Origin: Gammaproteobacteria bacterium
Lineage (GTDB): Bacteria > Pseudomonadota > Gammaproteobacteria > JAJPIJ01
Reading direction: 5' to 3'
Length of the DNA stretch: 64,000 nt
Assembly (NCBI GenBank): GCA_022071965.1
Contig: JAJVIQ010000007.1
Location: 1 to 64,000 of the forward strand
Shown here in pieces: positions 15,276 through 23,702 of the stretch. Numbering within the stretch: the stretch's first letter is position 1; each line of letters opens with the position of its first letter. Position numbers and translations under genes: made by a program. Below the pieces are notes generated by a model that made no database searches, had not been told where the DNA came from, and saw only the letters and a program-made list of their open reading frames with translations.

Positions 15276-16619
15276 TCATTTCAGCTCGGACTCCTCGAAC
15301 TTGCGCTCCCAGAGCTGATTGCCCCAGGTGTCCAGCGAACGCACGGTGAGCACGCGCTCCTTCTCCGGCCCGCTGATGCCCAGTGTGCAGAAGTTGCGCT
15401 GGTTCACCTCGGTGCCCTCCACCACCTGCGGGTCCTGCGAGTCCTTGGACGGATCGCGCACGCCCGAGGTCAGCGGCGAGCAGGTCAGCTCGTGCAGCGG
15501 ATAGGTGCCATCGCGGGCCAGCCGGCTCATGCGCGTCATGTGACGATCGCCGGTGAGCAGGAACACGCCCTCCACGTCTGCCTTCACCAGCCAGTCCATG
15601 AAGTCGCGGTACTCCACGGGAAAATTCCGCCACCCTTCCACGCGCCGCTGCGACAGGAGGATCTGGCTGCCGTTGACGATGAACTTGAAGGTCGCGCGCG
15701 AGGCGAGCAGTGCATTCTCGAGCCACCGCAGCTGCGCGGGCCCGAGCATGTGCTTGCCGGCCATCTCCGGCTGCCGATCGTGGTCGCGGTAGTAACGGTC
15801 GTCGAGCAGGAAGATGTCCGCGTCGGCGTAGCTCACCACCGTGTACACGCCCGGGGCCTCGGGCAGGCCGTAGGCGGGATTGGCCCAGTAGCGCTTGAAC
15901 AGCTCGAGCGCGCTGCCTTTCAGCGGAAAGCTGCCGTTGGCATTGTCCGGGCCGAAGTCGTGGTCGTCCCAGGTGGCGATGTGATGCGTGCCCTGCAGCA
16001 GTCTCTGCAGTGGCGGAAACGATCGCGTGTGGCGATAGCGATGGTTCATCCCCGAGGGGCTGTCGTAGTCGACCTCGCGCAGATAGACATTGTCACCCGA
16101 CCACAGCATCAACTCCGGTCTGAGCGCGGCGATGCTGTCGAAGATCTCGTAGCCGCCGCCGTAGGGCTGGCCGGGGCGATCATAGGGTTCGTCATTGACA
16201 TAGGCGCAGGAGCCGAGCGCGATGGTGAACGCTGGCGGATCCTCGCGCCACTGCCACAGCGGCGCGGTGCGAAAGCGCAGCGACGCCTCCCCGCTCGGCT
16301 GCGGTTCGCCGTCGATCAGCACGCGATACTCGTAAGTCTGGCCCGGCTCGAGGTCCTCCACGCGCACGTGCGTGGAATAATCCGTCTCGGGCAGGAGCTC
16401 GTAGGGCTCCGTCTTCCAGCGCTCCGAGGGTCTGCCCTCCGGCCAGTACTCGATCTGCGCCTCGGAGGTGCCGCTCGCCTGCAGCCAGATGGTCGCGGCG
16501 CGCATCGCCGGGTAGCCGGGCATCGGGCCGCCGGTGACGCGCTCGGCAGCCTGCGCGGTCCCTACCACGGAAGACAGGAGGATGCCGAGGAGGAAGCTGT
16601 CCTTCGCTCGCGTGCTCAT
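15276..16619 (-). CDS. PhoD-family alkaline phosphatase-like protein
   Basis: Secreted metallophosphoesterase of the PhoD group (447 aa). A signal peptide is evident (MSTRAKDSFLLGILLSSVVGTAQA), followed by a small fibronectin-like N-terminal domain (about residues 30-120) and the catalytic domain with GSCAYVN, WSGDNVY, TWDDHDFGPDNA, VNGSQ and TGDRH metal-site motifs. Family members hydrolyse phosphate mono- or diesters in the periplasm. I chose the ATG at 16619, which starts the signal peptide; the longer frame from 16658 adds 13 residues before it. It lies upstream of nnrS on the same strand with a 70-base gap containing the FNR-like site, so nnrS probably has its own promoter. Confidence 0.9.
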   Translation of the reverse strand: MSTRAKDSFLLGILLSSVVGTAQAAERVTGGPMPGYPAMRAATIWLQASGTSEAQIEYWPEGRPSERWKTEPYELLPETDYSTHVRVEDLEPGQTYEYRVLIDGEPQPSGEASLRFRTAPLWQWREDPPAFTIALGSCAYVNDEPYDRPGQPYGGGYEIFDSIAALRPELMLWSGDNVYLREVDYDSPSGMNHRYRHTRSFPPLQRLLQGTHHIATWDDHDFGPDNANGSFPLKGSALELFKRYWANPAYGLPEAPGVYTVVSYADADIFLLDDRYYRDHDRQPEMAGKHMLGPAQLRWLENALLASRATFKFIVNGSQILLSQRRVEGWRNFPVEYRDFMDWLVKADVEGVFLLTGDRHMTRMSRLARDGTYPLHELTCSPLTSGVRDPSKDSQDPQVVEGTEVNQRNFCTLGISGPEKERVLTVRSLDTWGNQLWERKFEESELK

Positions 16620-16691
16620 GGGCACCCATGATAATCCGCGGAAGGGGGCAAGGACCACGACGGTGGCCGCGGTTGCGGCTGCGGATTCCCT

Positions 16692-18380
16692 TCAGCCCAC
16701 GCGCCGGCTCAGGTGTTCGCTCAGCCGCCGCATGGCGGGCGAGGGATCCGTGGAAGAGAGATGCACGTTGATGATGCTCGGGCAGGCGCGCTCTGCGATC
16801 GCCGCCTGCAGCGCGGCCTCGAAGATCTCCTCCGTGCCGGCGTCGTAACCGCGCAGCGGCCCGAACACCTCGCCGAGGCGATGGAAGTTCCAGGCGGCGA
16901 TGTCGTTGAACGGCCCGTCGAGGATGTAGCGCTCGGTGCTATAGCCGGCGTTGTTGAAGACGACCACGATCGGCGCGAGACCCAGGCGCGCGTGCGTGGA
17001 CAGTTCCGTCCCGGTCATCTGGAAGGCGCCGTCGCCGACCAGGATGAGGGCGCGCCGATCGGGACTCGCCACCTGCGCGCCGAGCGCCGCGGGGACCGCG
17101 AACCCCATGGTCGTGTAGTACGCCGAGGCCAGGAACTCGGTGCGCTGTCGCACGCGCAGCTCGATGGCGGCGAACAGACAGTCGCCGACGTCGCAGACCA
17201 CGATCATCTCCGGGGTGAGGCTGGTGTTGAGCCGATCGATGAGCCGGGCGATCGTCATCGGCCGTCCGGCCTGCGGAAAGACCTCGGCCTGGCCGACGGC
17301 CGGCAGCATCGGCAACGGCTCGCGGCGCGGCGCGACCTTCCTGGCGAGCGCGACCACGAAGTCGCCGAGCTGCACGCGCGGGTAGCGGTGGAAACGGATG
17401 TCGACCTCGCCCTGCGCGGCGCGGACCAGCCGGTGAGGATCGAAGCGTGCGGTGTAGACGCCGGTGTCGACGTCGTTCAGCGTCACGCCCAGCATGAGCA
17501 GCAGGTCGGCCTGCTCCACGACCGCGCGGGCGTGATCGGAGCTCATCGCCCCCTCGTAGACGCCGACGTAGGCCGGATGGCGCTCGCCGATGACCGACTT
17601 GCCGGTCAGCGTCGCGGCGACCGGCAGCCGCCCGTGCTCGACGAGGTCGACCAGCGCATCCTGCAGGCCGCGCCGGTGCAGCTCCACCCCGGCGATGAGC
17701 ACGGGCGATCGCGATTCGGCCAGGAGCGCCAGCGTCTCGGCGACCGCCTCCTCCAGCGCGGCCTCGTCGCTGCCGGCACCCTCGCCGGCCTCCGCCACCG
17801 CCGGCAGCGCCTGACCCGGCGCCATCACCATGTCGCGCGGCAACTCGATGTAGACCGGCCGGCGCTCGCGCTGCGCCGCGGCGAGCGTGCGGTCGATCTG
17901 CCGGAACGCGGTCACCGGGTCGTCGAGCACGGTGGTTGCGCAGGTGATGCGATCGAAGATCTCGCGCTGGAAGGTGTACGGCCCGAAGCGGTGATGCAGC
18001 AGCGGGTCCTCTCTCTGCTCGCGTATGCCGGGCGCGCCGCTGATGACGACCACCGGCGAGGATTCGGCATGGGCGCCGGCCACCGCGTTGACGACGTTGA
18101 GCGCGCCCACGCCGTAGGTGATCGCCAGCGCGCCGAGGCCCTTGCAGCGCGCATAGCCGTCGGCGGCGAAGGCGGCGGTGTCCTCGCGCGTGGTGCCTAC
18201 GTGGCGTACCGGTCCGCGTTCCATCTCCTCGTAGAAGCGCAGGATGTAGTCACCGGGCACGCCGAAGACGTGGTGAGCGCCGGCCCCGTACAGCTGCCGC
18301 AGCAGGTACCGCCCTATCGTCGTCGGACCATCGCTCTCCACGACAATTTCTCTCTCCTTCTCGATGCCGTCCGTCGTCAC
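16692..18380 (-). CDS. ThDP-dependent 2-oxo acid decarboxylase (indole/phenylpyruvate type)
   Basis: Thiamine diphosphate enzyme of the pyruvate/indolepyruvate decarboxylase family (562 aa, normal length). Seen: catalytic glutamate in TREDTAAFAADGYAR, the His-His pair in LLHHRFG typical of pyruvate-decarboxylase-type enzymes, and the ThDP/Mg motif from GDGAFQ to FNN at about residues 455-482. It converts an aromatic or branched 2-oxo acid to an aldehyde plus CO2; in bacteria this is often phenylpyruvate or indole-3-pyruvate (auxin route) or the Ehrlich pathway. Substrate cannot be fixed from sequence. No obvious pathway partner lies beside it. Confidence 0.87.
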   Translation of the reverse strand: MTTDGIEKEREIVVESDGPTTIGRYLLRQLYGAGAHHVFGVPGDYILRFYEEMERGPVRHVGTTREDTAAFAADGYARCKGLGALAITYGVGALNVVNAVAGAHAESSPVVVISGAPGIREQREDPLLHHRFGPYTFQREIFDRITCATTVLDDPVTAFRQIDRTLAAAQRERRPVYIELPRDMVMAPGQALPAVAEAGEGAGSDEAALEEAVAETLALLAESRSPVLIAGVELHRRGLQDALVDLVEHGRLPVAATLTGKSVIGERHPAYVGVYEGAMSSDHARAVVEQADLLLMLGVTLNDVDTGVYTARFDPHRLVRAAQGEVDIRFHRYPRVQLGDFVVALARKVAPRREPLPMLPAVGQAEVFPQAGRPMTIARLIDRLNTSLTPEMIVVCDVGDCLFAAIELRVRQRTEFLASAYYTTMGFAVPAALGAQVASPDRRALILVGDGAFQMTGTELSTHARLGLAPIVVVFNNAGYSTERYILDGPFNDIAAWNFHRLGEVFGPLRGYDAGTEEIFEAALQAAIAERACPSIINVHLSSTDPSPAMRRLSEHLSRRVG

Positions 18381-18434
18381 GTGTACGTGCCACCGCGCGG
18401 CTGCTCAGTAAGAAGCGTAGAACAAATCGTCTTC

Positions 18435-18450
18435 CGCCACCGAAGTGGCG
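18435..18450 (-). terminator. UUCG-loop hairpin downstream of ygiQ
   Basis: On the minus strand CGCCAC-TTCG-GTGGCG forms a 6-bp stem capped by a UUCG tetraloop closed by C-G, starting 18 bases after the ygiQ stop. The downstream T content (ATTTGTTCT) is modest, so it may stop or merely stabilise the transcript. Confidence 0.5.
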
Positions 18451-18468
18451 AGCGGGGGCGCGCTGCGA

Positions 18469-20817
18469 TCAGCGGCGCTTGCCGCGGCCGGTGGGACTGC
18501 CGGGATGCAGGGTGGCCGGGGGGCGGCGCGCAGCGCCGGCGCGTTTGCGAGCGGCGGGCGCCGGCGGATTCACGGGCAGGCCGGTGTGCTGGGTGCGAAA
18601 CGGTTTCGCCGCGCGGGTCTGCCCGAGGGCGGGCCGGCGGCGCCCCTCGGCGGCATCACCCGTGCCCGGCGGCTGATGCAGCGGGATGAGGTGATGCCTG
18701 CTGTTGCCGATCAGATCGGCGCGGCCCATGCGCCGCAGGGCGGCGCGCAGCATCGGCCAGTTGTTGGGATCGTGGTAGCGCAGGAAGGCCTTGTGCAGCC
18801 GGCGCTGCTTGAGACCCTTCGGGATGATGACCTCTTCGCTGGTGCGCGTGATCCTGTGCAGCGGATTCTTGCCGGAGTGATACATGGCGGTGGCGGTGGC
18901 CATCGGCGAGGGCAGGAAGGCCTGCACCTGGTCGGCGCGAAAGCCGTTCTTCTTCAGCCACAGCGCCAGCTCCAGCATGTCCTCGTCGGTCGTGCCGGGA
19001 TGCGCCGCGATGAAATAGGGAATGAGGTACTGCTCCTTGCCCGCCTCCTTCGAATACATGTCGAAGAGCTGCTTGAAGCGATGGTAGGTGCCGACACCCG
19101 GCTTCATCATCTTCGACAGCGGGCCTTCGGCGATCGCCTCCGGCGCGATCTTCAGATAGCCACCGACGTGGTGCTGCGCCAGCTCCTTCACATACTCAGG
19201 CGACTCGATGGCGAGGTCGTAGCGCACGCCCGAGCCGATGAGCACCTTCCTGATGCCGGGCAGGGCGCGCGCCCGGCGGTACAGTCTGATGAGCGGCGCG
19301 TGATCGGTGTTGAGGTTCTTGCAGATACCGGGATAGACGCACGAGGGGCGGCGGCAGGCGGCCTCGATCTCTCTCGACCTGCAGCCCAGGCGATACATGT
19401 TGGCCGTCGGCCCGCCGAGATCGGAAATGACGCCGGTGAAGCCGGGCACGGAGTCGCGGATGGTCTCGATCTCGCGGATGACCGACTCCTCGCTGCGGCT
19501 CTGGATGACGCGCCCCTCGTGCTCGGTGATCGAACAGAAGGTGCAGCCGCCGAAGCAGCCGCGCTGGATCGCGACCGAGTGGCGGATCATTTCATGTGCG
19601 GGGATCTTCGCGATGCCGTACGACGGATGCGGCCGGCGTGCGTACGGCAGCTCGTAGATCGCATCCATCTCCTTCGTCGTGAGCGGGATCGGCGGCGGAT
19701 TCAGCCACACGTCCTTGTCGCCGTGACGCTGCACCAACGCGCGCGCATTGCCGGGATTGGACTCCAGATGCAGGATGCGCGAGGCGTGGGCGTAAAGGAC
19801 CGGATCGTCGAACACCTGGTCGTATCCCGGCATGCGCACGACGCTGCGCTCGCGATCGACGGCGCTCACCCGCGGGAGAAAACGGATGGGTGCCGAGTGA
19901 GCTTGGTCGGCGGCCGCGTCTGCCGCGACGGAAGGAAGCGGTTGGAGTGAATTTCCGGTTTGCCGCGCCGGTAACGCGACCCCGCAAGGCGACCCGGGAC
20001 ATTCACTTCGACTCTTTTCTTCCAGTCTCCTTCCTTCTTCCTGCATGGCGTAGGGGTCGACGGGCGGATTCGGCGCCCCCGGCGTGTCGATGGTCGTGGA
20101 GTCGATCTCGATCCACCCCTCCGGCAGGGCGTCGCGCACGAAGACCGTGCCGCGCACGTCGGTGATCTCCCCGATCGGGATCCGGGCCGCCAGGCGATGC
20201 GCGACTTCGACGATCGCACGCTCGGCATTGCCGTAGAGCAGCAGATCGGCGCGCGCGTCCATCAGCACGGAGCGGCGCACCTTCTCCGACCAGTAGTCGA
20301 AGTGCGCGATGCGCCTCAGCGAGGCCTCGATGCCGCCGAGGACGATGGGCACGTCGCCGTAGGCCTCTCGTGCGCGCTGCGAGTAGACGATGACCGAGCG
20401 GTCCGGCCGCCGGCCGGCCTCGCCGCCGGCCGTGTAGGCATCGTCGCGGCGGATGCGGCGATCGGCCGTGTAGCGGTTGACCATCGAGTCCATGTTGCCG
20501 GCGGTGACGCCGAAGAACAGGGTGGGGCGGCCCAGCGCCCTGAACGCCTCGGCGCTGCGCCAGTCGGGCTGGGCCATGATGCCGACGCGGAAACCCTGCG
20601 CCTCCAGCACCCTGCCGACGATCGCCATGCCGAAACTCGGATGGTCAACATAGGCGTCGCCGGTGACGATGATGATGTCGCAGGCGTCCCAGCCGAGCTG
20701 CTCCATCTCGCCGCGCGACATCGGCAGGAACGGCGCCACGCCAGGGCGCGCCGCCCGGTACCGGGGGTACGAGGTGATGTCGCGGGGTCGCGTGACGGGG
20801 GCCGGCATGGCGCGCAT
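18469..20817 (-). CDS. ygiQ: YgiQ family radical SAM protein with an internal palindromic insertion
   Basis: Radical SAM enzyme of the YgiQ group, 782 aa from the ATG at 20817 (20808 also possible). It has an N-terminal YgiQ-specific domain ([23 protein letters not shown]), the radical SAM cluster motif CFGGCTFC followed by SITEHEG, and a basic, proline/alanine-rich C-terminal tail. The reaction catalysed by this widespread family is unknown. Between residues about 255 and 310 lies a stretch without family similarity, coded by an inverted-repeat segment (19931-20037) that keeps the frame. The hairpin at 18435-18450 may end its transcript. Divergent from the HDOD gene across about 220 bases. 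Confidence 0.92.
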   Translation of the reverse strand: MRAMPAPVTRPRDITSYPRYRAARPGVAPFLPMSRGEMEQLGWDACDIIIVTGDAYVDHPSFGMAIVGRVLEAQGFRVGIMAQPDWRSAEAFRALGRPTLFFGVTAGNMDSMVNRYTADRRIRRDDAYTAGGEAGRRPDRSVIVYSQRAREAYGDVPIVLGGIEASLRRIAHFDYWSEKVRRSVLMDARADLLLYGNAERAIVEVAHRLAARIPIGEITDVRGTVFVRDALPEGWIEIDSTTIDTPGAPNPPVDPYAMQEEGRRLEEKSRSECPGSPCGVALPARQTGNSLQPLPSVAADAAADQAHSAPIRFLPRVSAVDRERSVVRMPGYDQVFDDPVLYAHASRILHLESNPGNARALVQRHGDKDVWLNPPPIPLTTKEMDAIYELPYARRPHPSYGIAKIPAHEMIRHSVAIQRGCFGGCTFCSITEHEGRVIQSRSEESVIREIETIRDSVPGFTGVISDLGGPTANMYRLGCRSREIEAACRRPSCVYPGICKNLNTDHAPLIRLYRRARALPGIRKVLIGSGVRYDLAIESPEYVKELAQHHVGGYLKIAPEAIAEGPLSKMMKPGVGTYHRFKQLFDMYSKEAGKEQYLIPYFIAAHPGTTDEDMLELALWLKKNGFRADQVQAFLPSPMATATAMYHSGKNPLHRITRTSEEVIIPKGLKQRRLHKAFLRYHDPNNWPMLRAALRRMGRADLIGNSRHHLIPLHQPPGTGDAAEGRRRPALGQTRAAKPFRTQHTGLPVNPPAPAARKRAGAARRPPATLHPGSPTGRGKRR
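19931..20037. repeat. 107-bp inverted-repeat element inserted in frame in ygiQ
   Basis: Nested matching arms flank an unmatched centre: GAAGGAAG (19931-19938) with CTTCCTTC (20030-20037), AGTGAAT (19946-19952) with ATTCACT (20001-20007), CCGG (19955-19958) with CCGG (19994-19997), and GCC (19962-19964) with GGC (19988-19990). Spacing of the inner blocks is symmetric. The element lies where YgiQ proteins have a variable linker and introduces no stop codon. It resembles a miniature palindromic element that adds a peptide to its host protein. Confidence 0.65.
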
Positions 20818-21035
20818 TAAAGCCCATTTGCGCGCTGCGTCATAGCACCATGGGGCGGCGGCCCCGCCGGCGCCGCCAGCACCGATCTGCGGACCGCCCC
20901 ACGCTACCGCAAGCACGCCTGAAGACTCTCCGGGGTGTGCCGATTTCAGGAACGGCCAGCGACGATCGGGGCGGGGCTGACCGTCACGACGAGGCCCGCA
21001 CGGGCCCGGCCGCCACCACGGGGACAACTCTCATC

Positions 21036-21869
21036 ATGCCAAACGCCATCGACAGGCTGTTCGAACACGTCTACCGCATCCCGAGCGTGCCGGACGTGGT
21101 CTGCCGGCTGATCCGGGAGCTGACCGTCCCGGACGCCAACCTTCACGACCTTGCCCGCGAGGTCGCGCGCGACCCGGCCATCACCATGAAGGTCCTGCGC
21201 CTGGTGAATTCGGCCTACTACGGCCTGCCGCGCCGCCTCACGGCCATCGACGAGGCGGTGCTGACCCTCGGCGTGGACAAGCTCACGACCATCATCATCG
21301 CCTCGGGCATGGTCGCCACCGTGCCGCAGATGCAGGGCTTCGATCTGAGGGGATACTGGATGCAGAGCTTCCGCCGCGCGAGCTACGCCAAGGGCATCGC
21401 GGCGCTGGCGGCGGGCGTGGACCCGAACACGGCCTTCACCTGCGGCCTGATCGCGGACTTCGGGCGGCTGCTGTTGCGCATGGCCAACCCGTCGGCGGCC
21501 GAGCGTATCGACAGCGCCGTCGCCGGCGGCGGGCATCGGCAGACCTGGGAACGCGCCGAGCTCGGCTACAGCACCGCGCAGGTCGCGGCCGAGCTCTGCC
21601 GCCGCTGGCGCTTCCCGGAGGAGTTGCAGCGCGGCGTCGCCCAGTGCGCCGAGCCCCTCACCTTCGCGGACTTCGATCCGCTCTCGGCCGTGGTGCACCT
21701 GGCGGGGCACCTTGCGGAGCTGCGCGCCGAGAGCGCCGCGCCCCACGAGATCGTCGGCTTCCTGCCCGCCCATGTCGCCGCGCGTCTGGGTCTCGGCGAG
21801 GCCCAGCTCCAACAGATCGCGTACCGGGTCTACGACAGCGAATCGGGGCTGGAAGGCCTGGCCGCCTGA
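21036..21869 (+). CDS. HDOD domain protein
   Basis: A 277-aa protein made almost entirely of an HDOD domain, a catalytically degenerate relative of HD hydrolases used in bacterial signalling. Typical segments: IPSVPDVVCRLIREL, ARDPAITMKVLRLVNSAYYGLPR and LTLGVDKLTTIIIASGM. There is no receiver, GGDEF or kinase domain attached, so any input must come from a partner. I start at the ATG at 21036 (MPNAIDRLFEH); the longer frame from 20850 lacks similarity. No adjacent signalling gene explains it. Such proteins regulate motility, biofilm or cell-cycle outputs in other bacteria; the role here is unknown. Confidence 0.85.
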   Translation: MPNAIDRLFEHVYRIPSVPDVVCRLIRELTVPDANLHDLAREVARDPAITMKVLRLVNSAYYGLPRRLTAIDEAVLTLGVDKLTTIIIASGMVATVPQMQGFDLRGYWMQSFRRASYAKGIAALAAGVDPNTAFTCGLIADFGRLLLRMANPSAAERIDSAVAGGGHRQTWERAELGYSTAQVAAELCRRWRFPEELQRGVAQCAEPLTFADFDPLSAVVHLAGHLAELRAESAAPHEIVGFLPAHVAARLGLGEAQLQQIAYRVYDSESGLEGLAA

Positions 21870-22002
21870 GCGGCCTCCCCGGCGCCGGTCTCCGTGGCGC
21901 GGCATACGCGGCAGCGGCTATGCCGAAGTGGGTATCGCCGCGCCGGCGGGGTCGTCCGTAGGATGTGCCGCGGGAGGGGCCCGCATTGAACCTGTCGACG
22001 CG

Positions 22003-22419
22003 ATGACCGATTCCGTCTCCTCACACCAGGGCGGCTGCGAGTGCGGCGCCGTGCGCTACCGTGTGCACGGGGCGATGCGCGGTGTGGTCAACTGCCACTG
22101 CAAACAGTGCCGGCGCATTCACGGGCACTTCGGCGCCTACACCTCGGTGGAGCGCTCCCAGCTGACGCTCATCAACGATGCGGGGTTGAAATGGTACCGC
22201 TCCTCGGCGGCGGTGCGGCGTGGCTTCTGCGGCCACTGCGGCGCGAGCCTGTTCTGGGACAACGAAGGACTCCCGAGCATCTCAATCGCCGCCGGCACGC
22301 TGGACGACCCCACGGGTCTGAAGAGCATCGCCCACATCTACACTGCGGATGCCGGCGATTACTACGACATCGACGATGACCTGGCGAGGTATCCGGGCAC
22401 GATGCGCGGCGCCACCTGA
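22003..22419 (+). CDS. GFA family protein (CENP-V/GFA zinc domain)
   Basis: A 138-aa zinc protein of the GFA family, named after glutathione-dependent formaldehyde-activating enzyme although most members have no proven activity. Zinc ligands are visible in GGCECGAVRY, NCHCKQCRR and CGHCGASLFW, and the C-terminal CENP-V-like half follows. The ATG at 22003 gives the usual length. A formaldehyde link would be attractive here, because trimethylamine dehydrogenase releases formaldehyde, but the gene is 12 kb from that operon and the family name is not good evidence. It lies 133 bases after the HDOD gene. Confidence 0.85.
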   Translation: MTDSVSSHQGGCECGAVRYRVHGAMRGVVNCHCKQCRRIHGHFGAYTSVERSQLTLINDAGLKWYRSSAAVRRGFCGHCGASLFWDNEGLPSISIAAGTLDDPTGLKSIAHIYTADAGDYYDIDDDLARYPGTMRGAT

Positions 22420-22705
22420 GCGCGGTCACCGGCGCGAAGGTCCATGGTCCCTGTCGATCTCACCCCCGCCCGGCCGGGGTCGCCCGACGAGGACGGCATC
22501 CTCCTCCCCGATCGGCTGCTCGAGGCCGGGGAGTTCGGGCGCGCAGCGTCGGCCGCGATCCCGGGGCGTGCGATCTGACGATGCATGAGGGCTGCCTCCC
22601 GATACCCGGGCGGCAGGACGGCTGCCGCTTCACCTCCCTCGACGCCTGCATCCGCAGCGCGTGCGCGAGCGGCACGACGGGCGCGACGGGCGCGACGGGG
22701 CTCCG

Positions 22706-23395
22706 CTAGCGCGCGTCGGCCTCCCCGCCCGCCTGCACGATCACGGAGATGAAGCGGATGGGCAGCTGGATGAGCTGCACCGGGCCGTGCGCCGTACTCG
22801 CCTCGAACAGAAGCGAATCGCCGGGCGCGAGATGATAGCGGTTGCCCGCGTGCTGGTAGACGACCTCGCCCTCCAGCATGTGTATGAACTCCACACCGGG
22901 GTGCTGGAACTCCGGAAACACCTCGGACTGGTCGGTGAGCTCGATGAGATACGGCGCGATGGCGACATCGCGCCCGACGCCATGGCCGAGAAGCCGATAC
23001 TGATGCCCGACCCGTGAACCGCGGTTCTCGATCGTGATGCCGGCACCCTTCTTCGTGTAACAGCAGCCGTGCTGGTCTTCGTAGCTCTCGAAGAAGTAGG
23101 TAATCGGCACCTTCAGGGCGCGCGACAGCGCGTGCAGCGTCCCTAGCGACGGCGAGGCGTTGCCGTTCTCGATCTTCGAGAGCATCCCCGGTGACAGTCC
23201 CGCCAGTTGCGCGACCCGCGCAACCGTCAGGCCGCGCTGCGTCCGGAAGACGCGCACCTGCTGGCCGATCGCGTGCGCCATGCGCCGGTCGATCGCCTCC
23301 GGGGTATCATGCTCGACGGTGCTACCCCGAGGGGGCGAGGAACTATGGTCAGGATTTTCAGAAACCATGGTCGTAATGCCGCGCTGGCGCACCAC
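22706..23395 (-). CDS. XRE-family regulator with C-terminal cupin domain
   Basis: A 229-aa transcription factor: an N-terminal HTH_3 domain (about residues 40-100, TVARVAQLAGLSPGMLSKIENG) joined by a linker to a cupin domain (about residues 150-222, HPGVEFIHMLEGEVVYQ and LAPGDSLLFEAST). Proteins of this design usually repress transport and catabolism of small metabolites such as amines or amino acids. The start is a GTG at 23395 preceded by AAGGTG at good spacing; the ATG at 23368 lacks a ribosome binding site. Two dyads 20 bp apart at 23421-23453 overlap its likely promoter, so autoregulation is expected. Its ligand is not known. Confidence 0.88.
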   Translation of the reverse strand: MVRQRGITTMVSENPDHSSSPPRGSTVEHDTPEAIDRRMAHAIGQQVRVFRTQRGLTVARVAQLAGLSPGMLSKIENGNASPSLGTLHALSRALKVPITYFFESYEDQHGCCYTKKGAGITIENRGSRVGHQYRLLGHGVGRDVAIAPYLIELTDQSEVFPEFQHPGVEFIHMLEGEVVYQHAGNRYHLAPGDSLLFEASTAHGPVQLIQLPIRFISVIVQAGGEADAR

Positions 23396-23420
23396 TGTTC
23401 ACCTTTTGTGACATCGATAT

Positions 23421-23453
23421 TGAATATAGTTCCATAATAGTGAATTATATTCA
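23421..23453 (-). promoter_or_regulatory. Twin dyad operator/promoter of the XRE-cupin gene
   Basis: TGAATTATATTCA (23441-23453) is a perfect 13-bp palindrome, and TGAATATAGTTCC (23421-23433) is a degenerate copy exactly 20 bp away. Together they also form a larger inverted repeat (GAATATAGTTC with GAATTATATTC). The minus-strand reading of the first dyad contains TATAAT, a likely -10 element. The AT-rich block stands out sharply from the surrounding GC-rich DNA. Confidence 0.6.
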
Positions 23454-23462
23454 CCCTCCTTT

Positions 23463-23511
23463 GGGTAGCCGCAGCAGCGTAGACTGTATCACACTGTGGG
23501 GTAGCCGCAGC
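23463..23511 (+). repeat. Direct repeat GGGTAGCCGCAGC, 36 bp apart
   Basis: Identical 13-mers begin at 23463 and 23499, each followed within a few bases by AGACTG. They lie between the XRE operator and the NarX-like gene, so they could be binding sites for a regulator of either gene or a leftover small duplication. Confidence 0.5.
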
Positions 23512-23702
23512 GAGACTGCGACCTCCAGCGAAATCGTCCGCGCGGTGCCCGGAGAACAGCGTGCGTAAGAAATTGCTGGGAATTCCTATGGTAACGAGGC
23601 AAGACGGCGTGCCGACACGCGCCGATTTCTCCAAGTATTGCATTGTTGCGCCGCAACATAAACCCCGTCACTGGCACCTTCGGCCCGGATTGGGTGCATA
23701 CC

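Noticed and set aside
22003-22419. GFA protein as the formaldehyde-detoxifying partner of trimethylamine dehydrogenase
   Set aside because: The family name is weak evidence, the gene is 12 kb away in an unrelated neighbourhood, and no glutathione-dependent formaldehyde dehydrogenase is nearby.
22444-22578. Possible 44-aa gene after the GFA gene
   Set aside because: No ribosome binding site, biased composition and no similarity; treated as noncoding.
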